In this document: piece by piece, positions 1 to 9,196 of the stretch
Numbering within the stretch: the first letter of the stretch is position 1
Layout: the number at the start of each line of letters is the position of its first letter
Assembly (NCBI GenBank): GCA_964406575.1
Contig: CAYOSH010000012.1
Span: 1 to 64,000, forward strand
DNA: 64,000 bases
Origin: WTAW01 sp964406575
Lineage (GTDB): Bacteria > Acidobacteriota > Aminicenantia > Aminicenantales > Aminicenantaceae
Direction of reading: 5' to 3'
Notes under the pieces: generated by a model
What the model was told of the DNA's origin: nothing
What the model saw: only the letters and a program-made list of their open reading frames with translations
The model's database searches: none
Program-made: the position numbers and the translations under genes

Positions 1-753
1 TTGCTTCACGCGTTCGACTTCGTCCTGACGCATTTTCTTAAGGAGTTGAATTTCGCTCGGCACCGTTCTTATAATGTAATCCATCATCACATATTCAGAC
101 GAGACCAGCCTCTTGGCATATTGATTTCCGAGCTCTTCCGTCAATAGGAGGTAGTCTGTATAAGAAATGCCGTCTTTTGCTCTAGTAGTCGGATATGGTC
201 CCAGATCATGCTTGAAATTCACAGCAATGCATTGGGGGTCACAGGCGGCAACAAATTCTCTGAGGCCCTTAAATCGGTAATCATATTCTGTCATCAGGCC
301 TCCCACTGGCTGCTGCACCCGAACTGAGTCTCCGATTATGTCGTAGGCTTCACATTCTTCAACCAACTTAGTCTTCCACTCTACCCGTCCACGATGGGAA
401 GCTCCCCAGCGACGTCCGAGGATTGCCCGCTCGATCTTCTCGCCGCCACGGTCCGTGAAGATGAAAACACCGGAGGTACTGCCCAGGTCTTCTGCACCAA
501 AGGGATCAGGAAGTGATTCTCTCATCACATGGATCCACATGTCGACATGGTTCTTCCGCATGACTTCAGGCAGGACAATGTCAAACTTATCCCGACGAAT
601 CTGATTATTCCATTGTTTTAGATCGTTCTCTTCCTGAGCCTGCTGACCGGACATCTCCGCGTGAGTTGGCGCAGATTTAGCCGCTGCCAAATAGCAGAAG
701 CCCAAAACCATAGACAAAGAAAGGATTGCACAAAATATTTTTCGACTAGACAT
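1..753 (-). CDS. Secreted M24-like (Xaa-Pro peptidase-type) protein, N-terminal 251 residues
   Basis: The gene is cut by the left edge; only the first 251 codons are present and the frame is open to base 1. The start is ATG at 753 behind a strong AAGGAGG ribosome site. Residues 1-26 look like a signal peptide (SSRKIF, then a hydrophobic stretch ending near AAAK), so the product is probably exported. The segment MRKNHVDMWIHVMRES, followed by a region mentioning a released form of the substrate-like fold, resembles the creatinase-type N-terminal domain that precedes the M24 pita-bread catalytic domain in Xaa-Pro peptidases. The catalytic metal ligands would lie beyond the edge, so activity cannot be judged. 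Family call is from recognition of the N-terminal pattern; a non-catalytic relative is possible. Confidence 0.6.
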   Translation of the reverse strand, partial: MSSRKIFCAILSLSMVLGFCYLAAAKSAPTHAEMSGQQAQEENDLKQWNNQIRRDKFDIVLPEVMRKNHVDMWIHVMRESLPDPFGAEDLGSTSGVFIFTDRGGEKIERAILGRRWGASHRGRVEWKTKLVEECEAYDIIGDSVRVQQPVGGLMTEYDYRFKGLREFVAACDPQCIAVNFKHDLGPYPTTRAKDGISYTDYLLLTEELGNQYAKRLVSSEYVMMDYIIRTVPSEIQLLKKMRQDEVERVKQ

Positions 754-1050
754 CAGATTTCCTCCTTTTTGAGCAAGCCAAAAATATCTCACCATTATCA
801 GTGATTTTCATTCACTAACGTCCTTAAATGAGAGTATCATACTCAAAAAAGCCAGGTCAATGGAGGGAAATCAAACCTCGCTCCATATCGCGCTGATGTC
901 ATACAGAATGACTAGACGTGGAAAAAAGAGAGCAGGGGATGGGGAAAAAATATTCGAGCTATTCCTCATCTCTTTGACGGATTATTCAGCTTATGATATC
1001 TATGTCTTATAATAAAAAGGCAAGGTCATAAAAAGTCAGAGTGAACTTTT

Positions 1051-1320
1051 ATGCGTCAGAAAAAAAATTTCCTACCGATCATAATTTTGATCCTATCTCT
1101 TTTTATAAGCGACAAAATCAATGCAAAAACCTGCTGCACACGCCATGTCATGGTTGATATCTTCGCTCCTGCTGTGGAAGCCATTTTGGCGATGGCAATG
1201 GGGGTGAGTTTATTCTCAAGCGAAGGGAGAAGTTCTTGGCCTCAGTACGCCGCTCTTATTGTTGGTTTCAGCGGCGGGAAGGGGGGAAAGATGTTTACTC
1301 GAAATGAGGATTTCTTGTGA
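1051..1320 (+). CDS. Small putative secreted or membrane protein upstream of antiporter
   Basis: An 89-residue frame with a basic N-terminus (MRQKK) and a hydrophobic run of about 18 residues ending near NAKTCC, which looks like a signal peptide or a single membrane anchor. A second mildly hydrophobic stretch lies around residues 38-55. Its stop overlaps the GTG start of the antiporter by four bases (GTGA), the usual sign of translational coupling, and this is the main reason to accept it. No convincing ribosome site precedes the ATG. I recognise no family. It may be a short accessory subunit of the antiporter or a leader peptide; a chance frame cannot be excluded. Confidence 0.45.
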   Translation: MRQKKNFLPIIILILSLFISDKINAKTCCTRHVMVDIFAPAVEAILAMAMGVSLFSSEGRSSWPQYAALIVGFSGGKGGKMFTRNEDFL

Positions 1321-2516
1321 ACTCTTTATTATTATTTGCTGTTATTTTAATCACTGGTTTGGGACTCGGCCGAGTTTTTGAAAAAATCGGAATACCCCAG
1401 GTTGTCGGGTACATTGTTGTTGGAGTTATTTTAGGCGACTCCCTAACCCATATTATTCCGGCAAAATTATTGGACAGTCTGGCACCTCTGACATATTTAG
1501 CATTAGCTTTTATCGGATTTATGGTGGGTGGTGAACTAAAAAAATCGATCTTTAAAAAATATGGCAAACAATTTTTCGCTATCCTGTTTTCCGAAGGTCT
1601 GTTAGCTATGTTCTTGGTTGCCGTTTTAGTTTTTCTGTGGACAAAAAATTTATCTTTAGCTTTGCTTTTGGGCGCACTGTGTTCAGCGACTGCTCCGGCG
1701 GCCACGGTTGATGTGTTGTGGGAATATCGTTCCCACGGGCCTTTAACCACGACTATTCTTGCGATCGTCGCATTAGACGATGGGCTGGCTCTGGTTCTCT
1801 ACGGTTTTGCTTACGCCTTTTCCAGCGCTCTCATTGCCGGCGGGCCATTAAACGCACAGGTTATGCTCGTTAAACCTCTGGTTGAGATTTTCGGTTCTTT
1901 AGTGTTAGGTGGATTTGTCGGTTTCCTGTTAAATTTCATTCTGCGGTACGTTAAATTGAAAGATGACAAATTAGTGATCAACATTGGCGCTGTGTTATTG
2001 GCAAGTGGATTGGCAATTCACTTTAACCTCTCCCTGATTTTGACCAATATGGCCGTAGGCTTGCTTTTAACCAACGTGCATCCCGATCGGAACAAACCAA
2101 ACTTTGACATAGTGAAAGCTTTTGTGCCGCCCATTTATATTATATTTTTTATTTTCGTAGGAGCACGCTTGCAATTGGGCTTGCTGCCTAAAATGGGGAT
2201 GATTGGGCTTCTTTATGTCTTAGGAAGATCAGCAGGCAAATGGATTGGTGCTTATTTCGGCGCCAGATTTTCAAGTTCAGAGAAAACGGTGCAAAAATAT
2301 CTCGGTTTTGCCCTTTTCTCACAAGCAGGAGTAGCCATTGGTCTAGCACTGGACATCTACCAGCATTTCAGTCAACTGGGACCTGCAGGTACACATTTAG
2401 GACATACGGTCATCAACGTAATTGCAGCGACGACGCTATTGGTACAAATCATCGGCCCGCCTTCTGTGAAGTATGCGATTAAACGGGCGGGGGAAATCCC
2501 AGTTGACAGTCAATAA
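1317..2516 (+). CDS. Cation:proton antiporter, CPA2/Kef type
   Basis: A 399-residue integral membrane protein with about eleven to twelve hydrophobic segments and no soluble C-terminal domain. It matches the Na+/H+ exchanger fold of the CPA2 (KefB/GerN) group: an early glycine-rich segment (GLGLGRVFEKIGIPQVVGY) and the mid-membrane acidic motif IVALDDGLALV around residues 150-160, where the paired aspartates carry ions in this family. It exchanges Na+ or K+ for protons across the inner membrane; the ion cannot be chosen from sequence. There is no RCK/TrkA_N domain, so regulation may come from the CBS-domain protein encoded just downstream. Start is GTG at 1317, overlapping the preceding small frame, with GAGGA upstream. 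Confidence 0.85.
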   Translation: MNSLLLFAVILITGLGLGRVFEKIGIPQVVGYIVVGVILGDSLTHIIPAKLLDSLAPLTYLALAFIGFMVGGELKKSIFKKYGKQFFAILFSEGLLAMFLVAVLVFLWTKNLSLALLLGALCSATAPAATVDVLWEYRSHGPLTTTILAIVALDDGLALVLYGFAYAFSSALIAGGPLNAQVMLVKPLVEIFGSLVLGGFVGFLLNFILRYVKLKDDKLVINIGAVLLASGLAIHFNLSLILTNMAVGLLLTNVHPDRNKPNFDIVKAFVPPIYIIFFIFVGARLQLGLLPKMGMIGLLYVLGRSAGKWIGAYFGARFSSSEKTVQKYLGFALFSQAGVAIGLALDIYQHFSQLGPAGTHLGHTVINVIAATTLLVQIIGPPSVKYAIKRAGEIPVDSQ

Positions 2517-2538
2517 AAGAACTATGATGGAGAGAAAG

Positions 2539-2979
2539 ATGAAACCTAAAAAAGTAAAAGATATCACCAGCTTAAAAATTCCGCCGACAATAGATTTGAG
2601 AACACCTGTTCTTGAACTAATTCAAAAATTTCTTAAAACACCTATCATCCATCAATTCTATGTGGTCAACGAGAACAAGAAATTGATTGGAATCATTAAC
2701 CGCAAACGACTTTTTCGCAGTCTCTATCATCATTATCTCCAACCATCCACTCGAATTAGTGAGCTTTTTCAATTGGCAACCGCAGAAAATGTTGAGCAAA
2801 TGTTGGATACCCACTTTTTTTCTGCCAAACCTGATGATGATATCAATGATGTGATTAAGCTGATGTTGGAACATGACATTTATGAAATCCCTGTCGTAGA
2901 TGATAAAGGCTGTTTGTGTGGGAAATTGGATGCTATCGATTTTTTAAAATCATGGATGTCGGAACATGCTAAAGGTTGA
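2539..2979 (+). CDS. CBS-domain pair protein, probable regulator of the antiporter
   Basis: About 146 residues composed of little more than two CBS motifs: the first around residues 12-60 (VLELIQKF ... YVVNENKKLIGIINRKRL), the second around 85-140 (DDINDVIKLMLEHDIYEIPVVDDKGCLCGKLDAIDFL). Such Bateman modules bind adenine nucleotides or similar ligands and tune transporters or enzymes. I start at ATG 2539 because GGAG lies six bases upstream; ATG 2524 and an earlier start overlapping the antiporter at 2473 are possible. It sits 22 bases after the antiporter stop, so it is very likely in the same transcript and may sense energy state for it. It is soluble and has no DNA-binding domain. Confidence 0.8.
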   Translation: MKPKKVKDITSLKIPPTIDLRTPVLELIQKFLKTPIIHQFYVVNENKKLIGIINRKRLFRSLYHHYLQPSTRISELFQLATAENVEQMLDTHFFSAKPDDDINDVIKLMLEHDIYEIPVVDDKGCLCGKLDAIDFLKSWMSEHAKG

Positions 2980-3413
2980 CCCTTTCCCACAGTCTGGCCC
3001 ATTCGTGGATCATCCCCCTGCCATGTCAGGGATCTGCCGGCAGCATCATCCGGAACAGTCTTTTTTTAATAATATCGGCAGGATGAACACTTAGGTCGTT
3101 CCAGAAGAGATCATGAGCGATTGCCTTAGGTCAATGGATAATGGTCCAGTTCTTATGATAGAATAAAAAAAATATACTACGTCGAGGAAATTCATATGTC
3201 TGGAACACAGCCCATTCCTTTGAGTATCCAAAAAGAGAAAGTCATTCTTGGCGACCGGGGAAAATTTTTTTCCTCTAAAAGCTTGTATTTATATTCTACT
3301 TTATTTTATTATCGAAAAAAACATGGGGACGCGGAGTATCTGTAAAATTTCGTCTGAGTCGGGAATTGTCCTAAGTAGGAAAACCCCTTGTATCCAACTA
3401 TAAGGAGGACAGG
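2980..3413 (+). other. 434-bp gap after the antiporter operon
   Basis: Contains a GC-rich dyad (CCCTG...CAGGG near 3016-3035), then CCGG...CCGG with a run of seven T at about 3061-3067, which may act as a weak terminator for the operon on the left. It also holds a 49-codon frame at 3196 described separately. A very good ribosome site (AAGGAGGA, about 3401-3409) belongs to the gene that starts at 3414. No RNA gene was recognised. Confidence 0.4.
3196..3345 (+). CDS. Possible 49-residue small protein
   Basis: ATG at 3196 with GAGGAA six bases upstream opens a 49-codon frame (MSGTQPIPLS ... GDAEYL) ending in TAA at 3345. The first half is polar and the second half is rich in Tyr, Leu and Lys. 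TATACT at 3173-3178 could be a -10 box but no good -35 box fits it. No homology is recognised. Support is the ribosome site only, so it may be spurious or a decayed gene start. Confidence 0.22.
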   Translation: MSGTQPIPLSIQKEKVILGDRGKFFSSKSLYLYSTLFYYRKKHGDAEYL

Positions 3414-4772
3414 ATGAACGGGAGTAAGAGAATTTTGGCTTTCATTTTGATTAGTGGCTTTTTGATTGGGGGGAGCGTGCTGTTTGCGGACCGTGTGGAT
3501 GGACAGGATAGCGAGAGTCTTGCAGCAATTCCATCTCCGGTCAAGGTTTCGCCGAAGCGAAAAGGGGATTTTTACCCCTATGGCCTGTTTTACAATCCCA
3601 CAATAGACAGGTATGTGGTGTTTTTAATGGAAGCTGTTAGCAACAGAGAAATAATTCTTTATAGCCGTTTGTTTAACAGGAAAGGCAGACCAGCCAGCGG
3701 ATTTCAAAAGGTCTTCCAAGCACATCGGACGGATGTTGGATTTCTTAATATTGCGTACAATCAGCAGGATAATGTGTTTTTCGTCGTTGGGTGCGACTCA
3801 AATTTCGATGAGATCAAAGGCATTCTCTGTGATGGCGAAGGCCGGTGGCTAAATCCGGAAGAAGAGGGTGTTATAATTAAAGGGGAATCCGGAATTCTTA
3901 CGGGTTTTGTGCCCCAAGTCACTTGGATCCCGTCTACAAACCAATACGCCGTCAATTGGACCTTAGTCAACTATAGAAAACCTGAAGACTTCCGTAACGG
4001 ACAGTTCCTCAGTGTCCTCAACAGTGATCTCAGCTTCAAGGTGAAGAAGAGGAAAGTACGCAAACAGACAATGAAGAACAACTGGTATTACGCAAAAATC
4101 CTGCCTCTTGAGGATAAGTTGCTCTGGACAACTACTCAGGATGCGCAAGGAATGAAGCTCCAGCCGGTTGTTTGGTTCACTAACTTAAAAGGAAAAATAT
4201 TGAATCAATATGGGGATGAGGGGGACGGATTTATCTACCCCCATCCGGCAGTAGATGGCAGAGGCAGAGTTTCTGCCGCTTATAACGATGTGGAAGATAC
4301 AATTTTCCTTTATTGGGACCAATCGAATAGCGACTACTCAGATCAAGAAGCTTACAGGGAACACCGCTTCAGGCTGATGGACAGCAATGGAGAGTTTAAA
4401 GGCCCTTGGATGATTGTCCCAAGAAAATATCCATATCAAAATGGCAGCAGTGTCAGTTACAATCCTGTTGAGAACAGATTTTTCTGGATCACCTCGGAGT
4501 ACAGGATCCTCTCTTCCTCCAATCCTTATCGAAGTAATGTGAGGGGAAAACTCTGGGGATTCTATGTCGGAAACGATGGGAATTTCGAGTCGAAGACAGG
4601 TAAACAGCTCTGGCGCCCCATAGCGTTAACCCGATATTTTTCCAGTATGGATATTTCCATGGATTATGCGGGCTGCGCATACAATGATTCCAGAAATGAA
4701 TACTTCATTCTTTACGTTCTTTACGATTACAAAAGCGAGAGTTCTGAGATTTGGAGTATCCTCTACAAGTGA
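3414..4772 (+). CDS. Secreted beta-propeller-like protein of unknown function
   Basis: A 452-residue protein with a clear signal peptide (NGSKRI, then a hydrophobic core to about residue 30). The mature part carries an internal repeat seen by eye: aromatic-Asn/Pro, two to four variable residues, Asn or Asp, then Tyr/Phe-x-hydrophobic, as in YNPTIDRYVVF, YNQQDNVFFVV, WIPSTNQYAVNW, YNDVEDTIFLYW, YNPVENRFFWIT and YNDSRNEYFILY. Six copies about 50-80 residues apart fit the blades of a propeller. It is probably periplasmic or surface-exposed and may bind protein or glycan. No catalytic motif is seen. Start is ATG 3414 behind a strong AAGGAGGA. It appears to be a single-gene unit. Confidence 0.7.
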   Translation: MNGSKRILAFILISGFLIGGSVLFADRVDGQDSESLAAIPSPVKVSPKRKGDFYPYGLFYNPTIDRYVVFLMEAVSNREIILYSRLFNRKGRPASGFQKVFQAHRTDVGFLNIAYNQQDNVFFVVGCDSNFDEIKGILCDGEGRWLNPEEEGVIIKGESGILTGFVPQVTWIPSTNQYAVNWTLVNYRKPEDFRNGQFLSVLNSDLSFKVKKRKVRKQTMKNNWYYAKILPLEDKLLWTTTQDAQGMKLQPVVWFTNLKGKILNQYGDEGDGFIYPHPAVDGRGRVSAAYNDVEDTIFLYWDQSNSDYSDQEAYREHRFRLMDSNGEFKGPWMIVPRKYPYQNGSSVSYNPVENRFFWITSEYRILSSSNPYRSNVRGKLWGFYVGNDGNFESKTGKQLWRPIALTRYFSSMDISMDYAGCAYNDSRNEYFILYVLYDYKSESSEIWSILYK

Positions 4773-4919
4773 GGACCATTCAGCTGGTGTAGGATACGCG
4801 TTCTGGATAATCAAGAGTGGGAGAGGCCAGCCCTCGCTCGCTACCCATTCTTTTCCTTAAAAATTCCCCGAAACACCTGATTCGCCTCTCTACCTCAAGA
4901 GTGTGCTAAAATAGATCCA

Positions 4920-5999
4920 ATGCACCGTAAAGGCGAAGATATCCGCAACCTCAGTGTCGATGAGCTCGAGGAGGTATTTTCCGGATTGGGTGAGCCAGCC
5001 TACAGGGCCCGGCAAATGTTCATGTGGTTGAACAACAAAAATGTTTCTGAATTTGGACTCATGTCCGATCTGCCTAAACAACTCATTGCTAAGCTCGAGA
5101 GGAGATATTATATCGGCTCTCTCGATTGCCTGGAAACCAAAAAGGCTACAGATGGCACTGTGAAATTATTGTGGAGCCTAAATGACGGCCATTTGATCGA
5201 ATCTGTGCTTATCCCTCACAATATACGCAAGACACTTTGTCTCTCCACGCAGGTTGGTTGTAAGTTCGGCTGTCCCTTCTGTGTCAGCGGTTCTAGGGGT
5301 TTTGTCCGCAATCTTTCGGTGTCCGAAATCGTCGGCCAGGTTTTAGGTGTGAGCAAAACGCTCGATGTGAAAATCACCAATATTGTCATGATGGGGATTG
5401 GAGAGCCTCTCGACAATTTTGACCAGGTCGCTCGGGCGATTAAGGTTATGAATCATCCGGAAGGTCTCCAAATCGGGGCGAGAAGGATCACCCTGTCTAC
5501 CTGTGGTCTTGTGCCTGGAATCCTAAAATTGAGCCAGCTGGGCCTTCAAATAGAGCTTTCTGTTTCCCTCCACGCGGCGAACGACCAACTCAGAGACCAG
5601 CTCATCCCCGCCAACCGGAAATATCCTTTATCACATCTGTTAAGCGCTATCGAGACTTATTCCCTGCGAACCGGGAGGAAAGTCACCCTGGAATATGCCC
5701 TGATCAAGGACGTGAATGATTCAACTGAAGCGGCCGTCGAGCTGGGAGACATGGCAAAACACCTCAAAGCCAAAGTGAACTTGATTTCCTGTAATCCCAA
5801 TCAGTCTACAGAATACAAAGGAACTTGCTTTGAACGAGTGCAGTATTTTATGAATATTGTCACCTCCAGAGGTGCTGAAGTCACCATCCGCCATACAAGA
5901 GGAGAACGCATCTTGGCCGCATGTGGCCAGCTTGCCATAGACCGGAAAGAACGGCAACCGGATTCAAGGCTGAGAAATGATGAAAAAAAAGCAGGCTGA
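4920..5999 (+). CDS. rlmN: 23S rRNA/tRNA adenine-C2 methyltransferase RlmN
   Basis: A 359-residue radical SAM enzyme that methylates C2 of A2503 in 23S rRNA and of A37 in some tRNAs, using a methyl-cysteine intermediate. The radical SAM cluster ligands are C114, C118 and C121 in GCKFGCPFC. The second conserved cysteine of the mechanism is near residue 335 in RILAACGQLA. The N-terminal helical region with EPAYRARQMFMWL is typical, and length matches the family. Start is ATG 4920; the ribosome site is poor. The 3' end overlaps the following HAD-phosphatase gene by 23 bases, so the two are likely co-transcribed. It is housekeeping. Confidence 0.95.
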   Translation: MHRKGEDIRNLSVDELEEVFSGLGEPAYRARQMFMWLNNKNVSEFGLMSDLPKQLIAKLERRYYIGSLDCLETKKATDGTVKLLWSLNDGHLIESVLIPHNIRKTLCLSTQVGCKFGCPFCVSGSRGFVRNLSVSEIVGQVLGVSKTLDVKITNIVMMGIGEPLDNFDQVARAIKVMNHPEGLQIGARRITLSTCGLVPGILKLSQLGLQIELSVSLHAANDQLRDQLIPANRKYPLSHLLSAIETYSLRTGRKVTLEYALIKDVNDSTEAAVELGDMAKHLKAKVNLISCNPNQSTEYKGTCFERVQYFMNIVTSRGAEVTIRHTRGERILAACGQLAIDRKERQPDSRLRNDEKKAG

Positions 6000-6675
6000 T
6001 TTCAGCATTGCTGAAAGAACCCATTCCCCCTTATTATACGATCTTATCGTTTTTGACATCGACGGAACCATTACCCAGCACATCTCCAGTTGGCAATTTC
6101 TGCATGAGAAACTGGACCAATGGGACAACCAAGCGATCCTGTACCAAGACCAGTTTTTGGCAGGAAAGATTAGCTACAAGAGGTTCTGCAAACTGGATGC
6201 AGCTCACTGGAAGGGAATGGACGTGTTTAGGTTGTCCGGTCTATTCAAAGAAATCTCTTTTGCCGAAAATGTCGAAAAAGCTGTCCGGATTCTTAAAGAA
6301 AAGGGCTTCAAGCTGGCTGCTGTATCGACAGGGATACAATTTATTGTGGACAGGATAAAAGAGGAGCTGGCTTTTGACTATGTGATTGGTAACCGTTTGA
6401 AGGTACGGAAAGGAAAACTGACGGGAGGTGTAACGATAAACGTCAGTCATCTGGGAAAGGGAAGGGTGTTGAAAGATTTGTTGCGCAGGTTTCAAGTTTC
6501 GCATAGCAAGTTGATCGTTGTTGGAGATAGTGAAGGAGACATCCCCATGATGAAGATGGCGGGATATGCCATTGCCTTTAATGCTTCAAGTCCTGCTTTG
6601 GAGCAAGTCGCGGACTACTGTTGCCGCACTGATGATTTTATGGAGGTCTGTGAAAAGATTTTGGAGGTGTCGTGA
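5977..6675 (+). CDS. HAD-family phosphatase, SerB-like (subfamily IB)
   Basis: A 232-residue cytoplasmic hydrolase. HAD motif I is DLIVFDIDGTIT with nucleophile D27 and general acid D29; motif II is the Ser/Thr of AAVSTG; a conserved Lys lies in the KGRVLKD region; motif IV is VVGDSEGDIPMMKMA. A helical cap sits between motifs I and II (about residues 35-95), as in phosphoserine phosphatase and relatives. The substrate is probably a small phosphomonoester, with phosphoserine one option. The gene overlaps the end of rlmN; ATG 5977 and ATG 5980 are both usable. It ends one base short of the convergent FtsX gene, with no room for a terminator. Confidence 0.82.
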   Translation: MMKKKQADFSIAERTHSPLLYDLIVFDIDGTITQHISSWQFLHEKLDQWDNQAILYQDQFLAGKISYKRFCKLDAAHWKGMDVFRLSGLFKEISFAENVEKAVRILKEKGFKLAAVSTGIQFIVDRIKEELAFDYVIGNRLKVRKGKLTGGVTINVSHLGKGRVLKDLLRRFQVSHSKLIVVGDSEGDIPMMKMAGYAIAFNASSPALEQVADYCCRTDDFMEVCEKILEVS

Positions 6676-6676
6676 C

Positions 6677-9016
6677 CTATTCGTATCGGATGGAATCGAC
6701 CGGATTAGCCAGGGCGGTTTTTATGACCTGATAACTTATGGTGATAATCGCTACAAAAAAAGTGACCGTCACTGTCGCTGCGACTACTCCCAGATCCAAC
6801 TGGGTCCGGTATACAAAAAGATTCAGGAACATCTTCGTCGCAAAATAGGCTCCAGGAATAGCGATCAGATTGGCCACCAGGACGATCTTGAGGAACTTTC
6901 GGGATAGCTGGAAAACAACCCCCGAAATTGATGCGCCCAGAACCTTCCGGATGCCGATCTCTTTTCTCCTCTGTTCCAAAAGAAGAGAGGCCAGGCCATA
7001 TAGTCCCAGACAAGAGATGAGCACAGCCAAGATAGCAAAACCGTTAAAGATCGAGTTCATGATCTTCAAGGGCGTGTAAATCATCTCGAACCAGTCGTCC
7101 AGGAATTCGTACTGGAAGGGGAAGGCCGGGGATACTTCCTTGAAGATTTTCTCGATATAGGTCAGGCTCTGAGGGATATCCTGGGAATCGATCTTGATGA
7201 GAAGGTCGAAAAACCAGCTGGGCCGAATCCCCATAACCATCGGTGAGATATCAAAGATCAGTGGTTTATGGTTGAAATCTTTGACCACACCGATGATCTT
7301 TCCCTCCCTGCCAGCGAGAATGACACGCTTTCCGATCGGGTCGGTCATTCCCATAAAGCGGACGGCCGACTGGTTGACCACATACGCTTCAGTCGCATCT
7401 GTCGGATAGTCCTCGGAAAAATCCCGGCCCAACACGATCTCCAGATCGAATGTCTCCGCGTAATCATGGTCGACATACAAAAAGTTCAATTCCACTTCTT
7501 TATCCGTGTCCATGCCCTCCCACTTGAAATCATTGACATTGAACAGGAAGTGGGGAGGAGCCGAAGCAGCCGTCACGTTGAGGATACCCGGATTTCGCAG
7601 CAGCTTTTCCTTAAAAATCTTGTAGGAATCTCTCAGATCGTCGTTCATCAGAATATGGACGATCTGATCCCGCGAGAAACCGAGCTCAACGTTTCGGATA
7701 TATTGCATTTGTTTGTAGGCGACTGTGGTCATGATGACCAGGAGCGCAGATACGGAAAATTGGCTGATAACCAGTATGGTCCGGAGCATGGATCCTTTCC
7801 TGCCTCTGGTTATATCCTTCTTCAAGACCTTGGCAGGTTGAAAACCCGAGAGAAATAATGCCGGATAACTTCCGGCAACAAGACCGCTGGCTATGGCCAC
7901 AAGAACAAGAATGAGGTAGATGGACACATTGCCGGTGCCGAAAAGAGACATCTCTTTGCCTTGAAGCCTGTTGAACATCGGGAGAAGAAGATCAACGAGA
8001 AAGATCGCTATAAAGAATGATATCAAGGCGAGAAACACAGACTCTCCCAGGAACTGCCAGATGATGTCCGACCGTTTGGCACCCACCACTTTTCGTATCC
8101 CCACTTCCAGAGCACGGATGCCGGAGCGGGCTGTTGTGATATTCATAAAGTTAATGCAGGCGATGACCAGCACTAAAATGGCGATCACAGCAAAAATAAG
8201 AACAAACCTTCGATCACTCCGGCCTCCCTGCATAATGTTCAGATGGGCCTCTCTCACTGGCTGAAGACCGATGATATAGTCGTCTTCGGGTTGGTATTTC
8301 TGGATGATGCCTGCGATCTTGCGGTCGACGTCCTTCACAGAAATACCTTTCTGAAGTTGGACATAACCCGCGGTCTCTCGCCACCAAGAACTCAGCCGCT
8401 CGGAGTCATAAAGTTGCAGCGAAGCCATGAAATCGAATTGAAGGTGTGAATTGTAGGGGATTTTGCTGATGACGCCGGTCACCTCAAGGTCTTCTTTGTT
8501 ATTCCAGCGAAGGATCTTCCCCATGGGATCTTCATCGCCAAAATATCTCCGGGCAGACTCCTTTGTAAGGACTACGGAATTCGGATCACTCAAAGCTGAT
8601 TCTGGATTCCCTTGAATAAAATCATAGGAGAACATGGAAAAAAAAGAGGGATCGGACAGGAAGAACCGTTGTTCGTAGAAAGTGATATCGCCGTGCCGGA
8701 CAGCACTAGGATAACCTTGACTCCTGACTCGGGTCACCTCAACGATCTCCGGGTACTCCTCCTTGAGGATCTTGGGAAGAATGTAGGGCGTACTGGGAAC
8801 TCCTCGGTCACCAGGATCATCGGCTTTCTTGAGAATGATGCGGTAGAGCTCCTTGCTGTGGGCGTGGAAAGTGTCATAATTCAGTTCGTCATAGACCCAG
8901 AGAAAGATGAGAATAAAGCAGGCCATCCCGACGGTCAGGCCGGCGATATTGATGAGGGAATAACCCTTGTATCTCCGGATGTTCCTGTAGGCTGTTTTTA
9001 TATAATTTTTTAGCAT
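6677..9016 (-). CDS. FtsX/MacB-type ABC permease with two FtsX units, orphan
   Basis: A 779-residue inner-membrane protein. The N-terminal membrane segment (GYSLINIAGLTVGMACFIL) is followed by a large periplasmic MacB-like domain (about residues 45-235), then three membrane segments of a first FtsX domain (about 265-420), a second periplasmic domain (about 430-640), and a second FtsX domain near the C-terminus (about 660-775) ending ALANPVDSIRYE. Proteins of this architecture act in mechanotransmission with a LolD/MacB-type ATPase, exporting lipoproteins, peptides or drugs. No ATPase lies beside it here. I start at ATG 9016 (MLKNYIK) because AGGAG sits six bases upstream; an in-frame ATG at 9043 lacks that support. 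Confidence 0.85.
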   Translation of the reverse strand: MLKNYIKTAYRNIRRYKGYSLINIAGLTVGMACFILIFLWVYDELNYDTFHAHSKELYRIILKKADDPGDRGVPSTPYILPKILKEEYPEIVEVTRVRSQGYPSAVRHGDITFYEQRFFLSDPSFFSMFSYDFIQGNPESALSDPNSVVLTKESARRYFGDEDPMGKILRWNNKEDLEVTGVISKIPYNSHLQFDFMASLQLYDSERLSSWWRETAGYVQLQKGISVKDVDRKIAGIIQKYQPEDDYIIGLQPVREAHLNIMQGGRSDRRFVLIFAVIAILVLVIACINFMNITTARSGIRALEVGIRKVVGAKRSDIIWQFLGESVFLALISFFIAIFLVDLLLPMFNRLQGKEMSLFGTGNVSIYLILVLVAIASGLVAGSYPALFLSGFQPAKVLKKDITRGRKGSMLRTILVISQFSVSALLVIMTTVAYKQMQYIRNVELGFSRDQIVHILMNDDLRDSYKIFKEKLLRNPGILNVTAASAPPHFLFNVNDFKWEGMDTDKEVELNFLYVDHDYAETFDLEIVLGRDFSEDYPTDATEAYVVNQSAVRFMGMTDPIGKRVILAGREGKIIGVVKDFNHKPLIFDISPMVMGIRPSWFFDLLIKIDSQDIPQSLTYIEKIFKEVSPAFPFQYEFLDDWFEMIYTPLKIMNSIFNGFAILAVLISCLGLYGLASLLLEQRRKEIGIRKVLGASISGVVFQLSRKFLKIVLVANLIAIPGAYFATKMFLNLFVYRTQLDLGVVAATVTVTFFVAIITISYQVIKTALANPVDSIRYE

Positions 9017-9196
9017 TGTCGCTCCTGTCTCCAGGGATCCCATCGAATAATATAATTTTCAATCTGTAATTAAGCAAATTTCATGCCATGACAGGCCTCT
9101 GGAAGGAATACCAAGATTAAAGAAGACAATCAGCTTTCCAATGTCCGAAATTGGATAGAGAGCGTTCATTTACGAACAGAAGGAGATAACGTGAAA

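Noticed and set aside
974..1013. Possible promoter before the small gene at 1051 (TTGACG and TATAAT)
   Set aside because: The spacer is about 28 bases and the alternative TATGAT leaves only 12, so neither pairing is acceptable.
7268..7858. Plus-strand frame of 196 codons inside the FtsX gene
   Set aside because: It is antisense to a clearly coding permease, has no ribosome site and no family resemblance.
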